Positions 60,234 to 64,000 of a DNA stretch of 64,000 nucleotides are shown here, in pieces. Each line of letters begins with the position of its first letter. Position 1 is the stretch's first letter. The notes under the pieces are model-generated. The model saw nothing but the letters and a program-made list of their open reading frames with translations. It searched no databases and had not been told where the DNA came from. The translations under genes and the position numbers were made by a program. The stretch comes from Dendrophyllia cribrosa (Eukaryota; Cnidaria; Anthozoa; Scleractinia; Dendrophylliidae), in contig JAJLRJ010000006.1 in assembly GCA_024195265.1 (NCBI GenBank), positions 17,577,141 to 17,641,140 on the forward strand, written 5' to 3'.

Positions 60234-62793
60234 ATGGCGGACTTGCTATTTCTATTAATTGGTCCTCAAATGCGCGAAAGAAGATTTAGACAGCAAGAAA
60301 TTTCCTTAGCAGAATTCTCCGATGAAGAACTTCGTTGTAGATATAGATTCGGTCGCGATTCCCTCAAGTATTTATCTGTAAATCTCGAAAATGACCTTCA
60401 CCGTCAGACGAAACAAAATCACGCTCTAACGCCAACATTGCAACTTCTTGTGGCCTTGCGTTTCTATGCCAATGGCAGCTTTTTACAAATTATTGGTGAC
60501 ACCCGTGGTCTGCCGAAGTCTTCTGTTTCGAGGATTACAACAGATGTATTGCAAGCCTTAGCTCGCAAGCAGAGTCGGTTCATTTTGTGGCCCTCGCATC
60601 CCGAAGAAATACAAGAGGTCAAGCGAGGATTTTTTGACAAGGGAGGGTTCCCAGGTGTGATTGGTTGTGTTGACAGGACCCATGTGAGGATTCAAGCACC
60701 AACCGAAAGCGAAAATGACTATGTGAACAGAAAGGGATTTCATTCCATTAACGTTCAAGCAGTCTGCAACCATAAAGGTAGGGGAAAAAGCTGTAAAATT
60801 TTGAGCTACAAAATGGGCGTCCTCTCCTCTTTTTTTTCTTTCTTCCCCAAACGGTGCGGGCATTATTGTCATCAAATGTTGCCCGTGCCAGGGGTGATTT
60901 GGATTTTGTTTTGAAACAGTGTATCCCGAGAGTCGTTTTTTTTTTTTACATTGTTGACTGGGAAGAAGGCAGCTGTATTCGCAGGCTAACTGGGAAGTTA
61001 TAGCACTCGATCCTGAAGGCAATCTGTGTTAATTTGCTGAAGATTGATATTTTACAACCGCTATCTATATCAAGTTAAGTATAAACAAATCTCACTTTTA
61101 ATATAACAGCAAAGTGTACATAATATAAGAGAATGGCTGTTGTTAGAAACCCGCTTTAAGTTCAATGGGACGTTTATAGTGCATGTTGAAATTTGCATCA
61201 TTTAGTAATATTTCTTATATAAGCCAAAAAAAGTACGTACCCCCAGGGAAAGTACGTATACCTATGGTTTTGAAACAGTTCTCTCTGATTGTATGAGAGG
61301 CTAATGGGATGTCGCTGTTAAAAGGTGACAAAGTCAGAAAATTATAGTAAACAAATGCATGTTCTTTGGTACCTGAAAGCCACTAGTAGATTCATGGGCA
61401 ATGCCCATTAACAAAGTCATGACTAATTATAGATGCAAAAATTGTTCCCATGTTCGATTAATTTAAAATTTCAATATGGTCATGGCATTTTTGTATTCAA
61501 ACATTGACACATATTGACATATATTGTTCATATATTTCCTGAGTGAGGTTTTTTGACCAAACAAAATTGATAATGTCCGTCAGTTGCCACTGGACATGCC
61601 TACATTCCCCATGTTAGGAAAGAAGACATATATTGGTGAATTAAAGCTTAATAATATCCACAAAAGAGAACAGAAGAGAAATTATTAAGGAATTGAAAAA
61701 AAGTACTGTTGATATAAATTTGTTTGGAAGAAATGGTATCTGACGAAATGTCCTGTTTGCAAAAGAATACCTCTGTGAATATCATTAAGGTTAATTAATT
61801 CCTTTATGTACCTTTTTGACATTTCACTTGTTTGTCTGCAAAACACCATTATGATATTTATTTGAAAAACCACCACATCAGTTTTTTTTAATGAGGTGCT
61901 TGTTCAAGGGCTGCTCTTATTTTGAGGATGTATTTCTGCAGGGTTAACATAATGAAGCACATTTTTACATTGGCACTTTGAATAGTCACCACTATTAAAC
62001 TCAAGGATTATCGAGTGCTTGAAAAAAGCACCACATATTTGTTGAGGGGTTCAGTGCTAATGCAAGGGTAGTGGGTATTTAAATTTTTGCTGTTAGGCGT
62101 GGCACATATATTCTGGTTTGGTGCTCATCTAGAGGGGGTGGTTTTTTATTAAATATAATTAACTCTTTACAAGACATAACTCTCTAAGGCAGACCAGCTA
62201 AAGCTGGTCCTGAGGGTGCCTAGCTTAGAAAGAGTTCACTCTTCATATCATGCACACCTCATAAAGTATATAATAATCTGAACATGAAAAGAATGCACAA
62301 TTCATTCTTGTAACTTTGTGGATTTCTTTCAGGGATGTTTACCAACATTGTTGCAAGGTGGCCAGGGAGTACGCACGACAGCTTTGTTTTCAACAATTCC
62401 CAAAATGGAGAGAGGCTTGAGGGTCACCCTCACTCATTGGAAAATGGCTTACTGCTAGGAGATAGTGGGTACCCTTGTAAGCCGTTTCTCATGACCCCCT
62501 ACCTCAACCCAATTACAGCGCATCAAGAAGCATATAACAAGGCACACACTAGTACAAGGGTGGCAATTGAACAAGCCTTTGGCTGGTGGAAACGGAGGTT
62601 TCATGTTCTTCATTCTGAAGTACGGATGAAACCAGAAAAGACCTGTGTAGTAGTAGGTGCTTGTGCTGTACTACACAACATTGCCATACAAAGAAATGAG
62701 TCCCTTGACTGCCCCGTAATGGATCATGACCAGCCAAACATGGCAGCATATCATGGCCCTGAAAATGGAAAGGCCATCAGGGATTATATACAG
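60234..62793 (+). CDS. Harbinger DDE nuclease (HARBI1-like), reading frame intact
   Basis: Exon 1 60234-60777 ([18 protein letters not shown]...), intron with GTAGGG...CTTTCAG, exon 2 62333-62793; phase 1 join, ~335 codons, close to HARBI1's 349. Helix-turn-helix: [18 protein letters not shown] and [10 protein letters not shown]. Catalytic residues: Asp in [10 protein letters not shown] (Gly is usual where Arg stands), Asp in LLGDSGYP and Glu in [13 protein letters not shown]. Exon 2 ends DYIQ|GTAACA at a plausible donor; if that is used, a last short exon lies further right. No stop or frameshift. The least damaged transposase in the window; it may be recently active or domesticated. Confidence 0.85.
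60778..62332 (+). other. Intron of the Harbinger nuclease gene
   Basis: 1.55 kb, AT-rich, with a T run at 60938-60948 and no recognisable gene. Long for a Harbinger intron, so it may contain an undetected insertion. Confidence 0.6.
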
Positions 62794-64000
62794 GTAACAC
62801 CTTTTTTAATTTTCTACTGATCAGATGGCTTTCTGATAGTGCCATATGGCACATAATCACATAACTTGTTCAATATCTGGTCAATTTCAATGAATTTTGG
62901 CCCCCAAAATGGTCTTGGAAAGATATACCCATTGAGCACATAAAATCATACCCCCTACTCTATGTGATGTGATTGAATAAATGCATATCTGCTTTATGAT
63001 GAAACTCATGTTATTCTACTCACTGAAAGCTGCAAAATGAGATATAGTTTTGGGGTATACCTAGAATGTATGAAGACTACGACTTTGGTAAACGTTTTTA
63101 TTTTTACATTTCAAACCCATTTCTATCAAAGCCATAACTTCCTCCATTTAAAATGGCATAAGTTATGAATTGTAGTAATCAAAACCTTTCAAATGGTATA
63201 TCATACATGGTCATACAGTTTTTAGTTATCATTTTGGGAAAAAAGGGGATTTGCTTAAAGGGTTTACATCAGGCCCAGAGTGGGGCGTGAATCCCATTTA
63301 AAAATGATGTGGATGATCATCATACCTTTTAGGCAGCAAATTTGTACGTTGGTACTGCTTAGGGTTCTAAAATCTCAAATAAACACTCCACCATAAGAAT
63401 TATTGCAGTACCCTTTTATGGTACAGTATGGAGCGGAAAAATGTTGTTTTGGAATTTGTACCTCTCAGAGGTCAAAATAAATTTGAGCCACACCCACAAA
63501 ACAAGATTCTGATACCTTATGGGGGGCTTTGGTATTAAAATAACTAAATTTGTTTCTTTGAATATAAAAGAAAACATAACAGTGAATTCTTGAAGGATAA
63601 ATGTTTTTTATTGATTATCCCCAGAAAGACACGAACTTGAGCAAATTGTTGCAATCCATTTTCATCCTGTTCATTGGCTGCCAAAAACACACAGTTACAG
63701 TTTCAGAGCACTAAATGGTAACAAAACATGACCATTTATTTCTAGGTTTCCTTTCATTACAAGGAGCAAAGGTTGTTCTACCTGCCAACTCAAACGCCTT
63801 CATTGATTTGACAAGAACATGTCATGGGTCAAAACAGTCTAACTCCAGGGCCAACAAAACTCACTAACTCCCTAGGGAAACAACTTGAACTTTTGACTCG
63901 CACGTAATGATGTTGTGCGCCTTGAAACCGCGACATATTTGTATATTTTTTTTAAGTGCTTATTCATTCCAAGGAACAGTTTTTTTCTTTCAAATGACAT
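62794..64000. other. Non-coding right end of the window
   Basis: May hold the last Harbinger exon and 3' region; no coding or repeat structure can be supported. Confidence 0.4.

Overview
The window reads as metazoan, most likely cnidarian (coral or sea-anemone type) nuclear DNA. It is AT-rich, genes are split by short GT-AG introns, and no bacterial operon, rRNA or conventional host gene is recognisable. Almost every protein that can be named belongs to a mobile element or to an integrated virus-like element, so this is a transposon-dense, nested repeat region. The organism call is an inference from the element families (DIRS, ISL2EU-like, Harbinger, BEL/Pao, Ty3, Ty1, MULE, Helitron, CR1-like), not from a marker gene.

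Layout. 1-5.4 kb: non-coding repeats, a foldback MITE and a long direct repeat. 5.4-7.8 kb: 5'-truncated DIRS tyrosine-recombinase retrotransposon with a terminal inverted-repeat region. 7.8-12.1 kb: tail-to-tail remnants of a DDE transposase (+) and a SWIM/YqaJ nuclease gene (-), as in ISL2EU-type elements. 12.4-15.8 kb: Helitron Rep fragment, an array of 17-base palindromes, small exons of unknown genes, minisatellites and an OTU-protease-like gene. 16.6-23.2 kb: tRNA-derived SINEs (two as a large inverted pair) around a Harbinger element with a head-to-head nuclease and Myb-like gene pair. 23.2-28.1 kb: a LINE fragment and a second Harbinger Myb/MADF-like gene split by a BEL/Pao-like remnant.

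28.2-40.5 kb is the most unusual part: a visibly more GC-rich block of a small double-stranded DNA virus. It holds a VLTF3-like late transcription factor, a penton-like minor capsid protein, a double-jelly-roll-type major capsid protein, an A32-type packaging ATPase and several small or large membrane/coiled-coil proteins of unknown function, arranged on both strands with short TATATA-type promoters just before ATG. No DNA polymerase, integrase or protease is seen. Many genes carry stops or frameshifts, so it is a decaying endogenous copy. The ATPase gene is cut by two tandem transposons; one of them carries a diverged piece of the penton gene.

40.5-57.1 kb is a nest: a Ty3/gypsy fragment cuts the last virus gene; a 7.5-kb Mutator-like element with 9-bp target duplications sits in that gypsy; a second gypsy follows, itself hit by a 107-bp MITE (in its RT) and by a 2.6-kb Ty1/copia deletion derivative with near-identical LTRs. 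57.1-60 kb: hairpins and a CR1/L2-like LINE that ends within its RT. 60-62.8 kb: a Harbinger nuclease gene with an uninterrupted two-exon reading frame, the best preserved transposase in the window. The remainder is non-coding.
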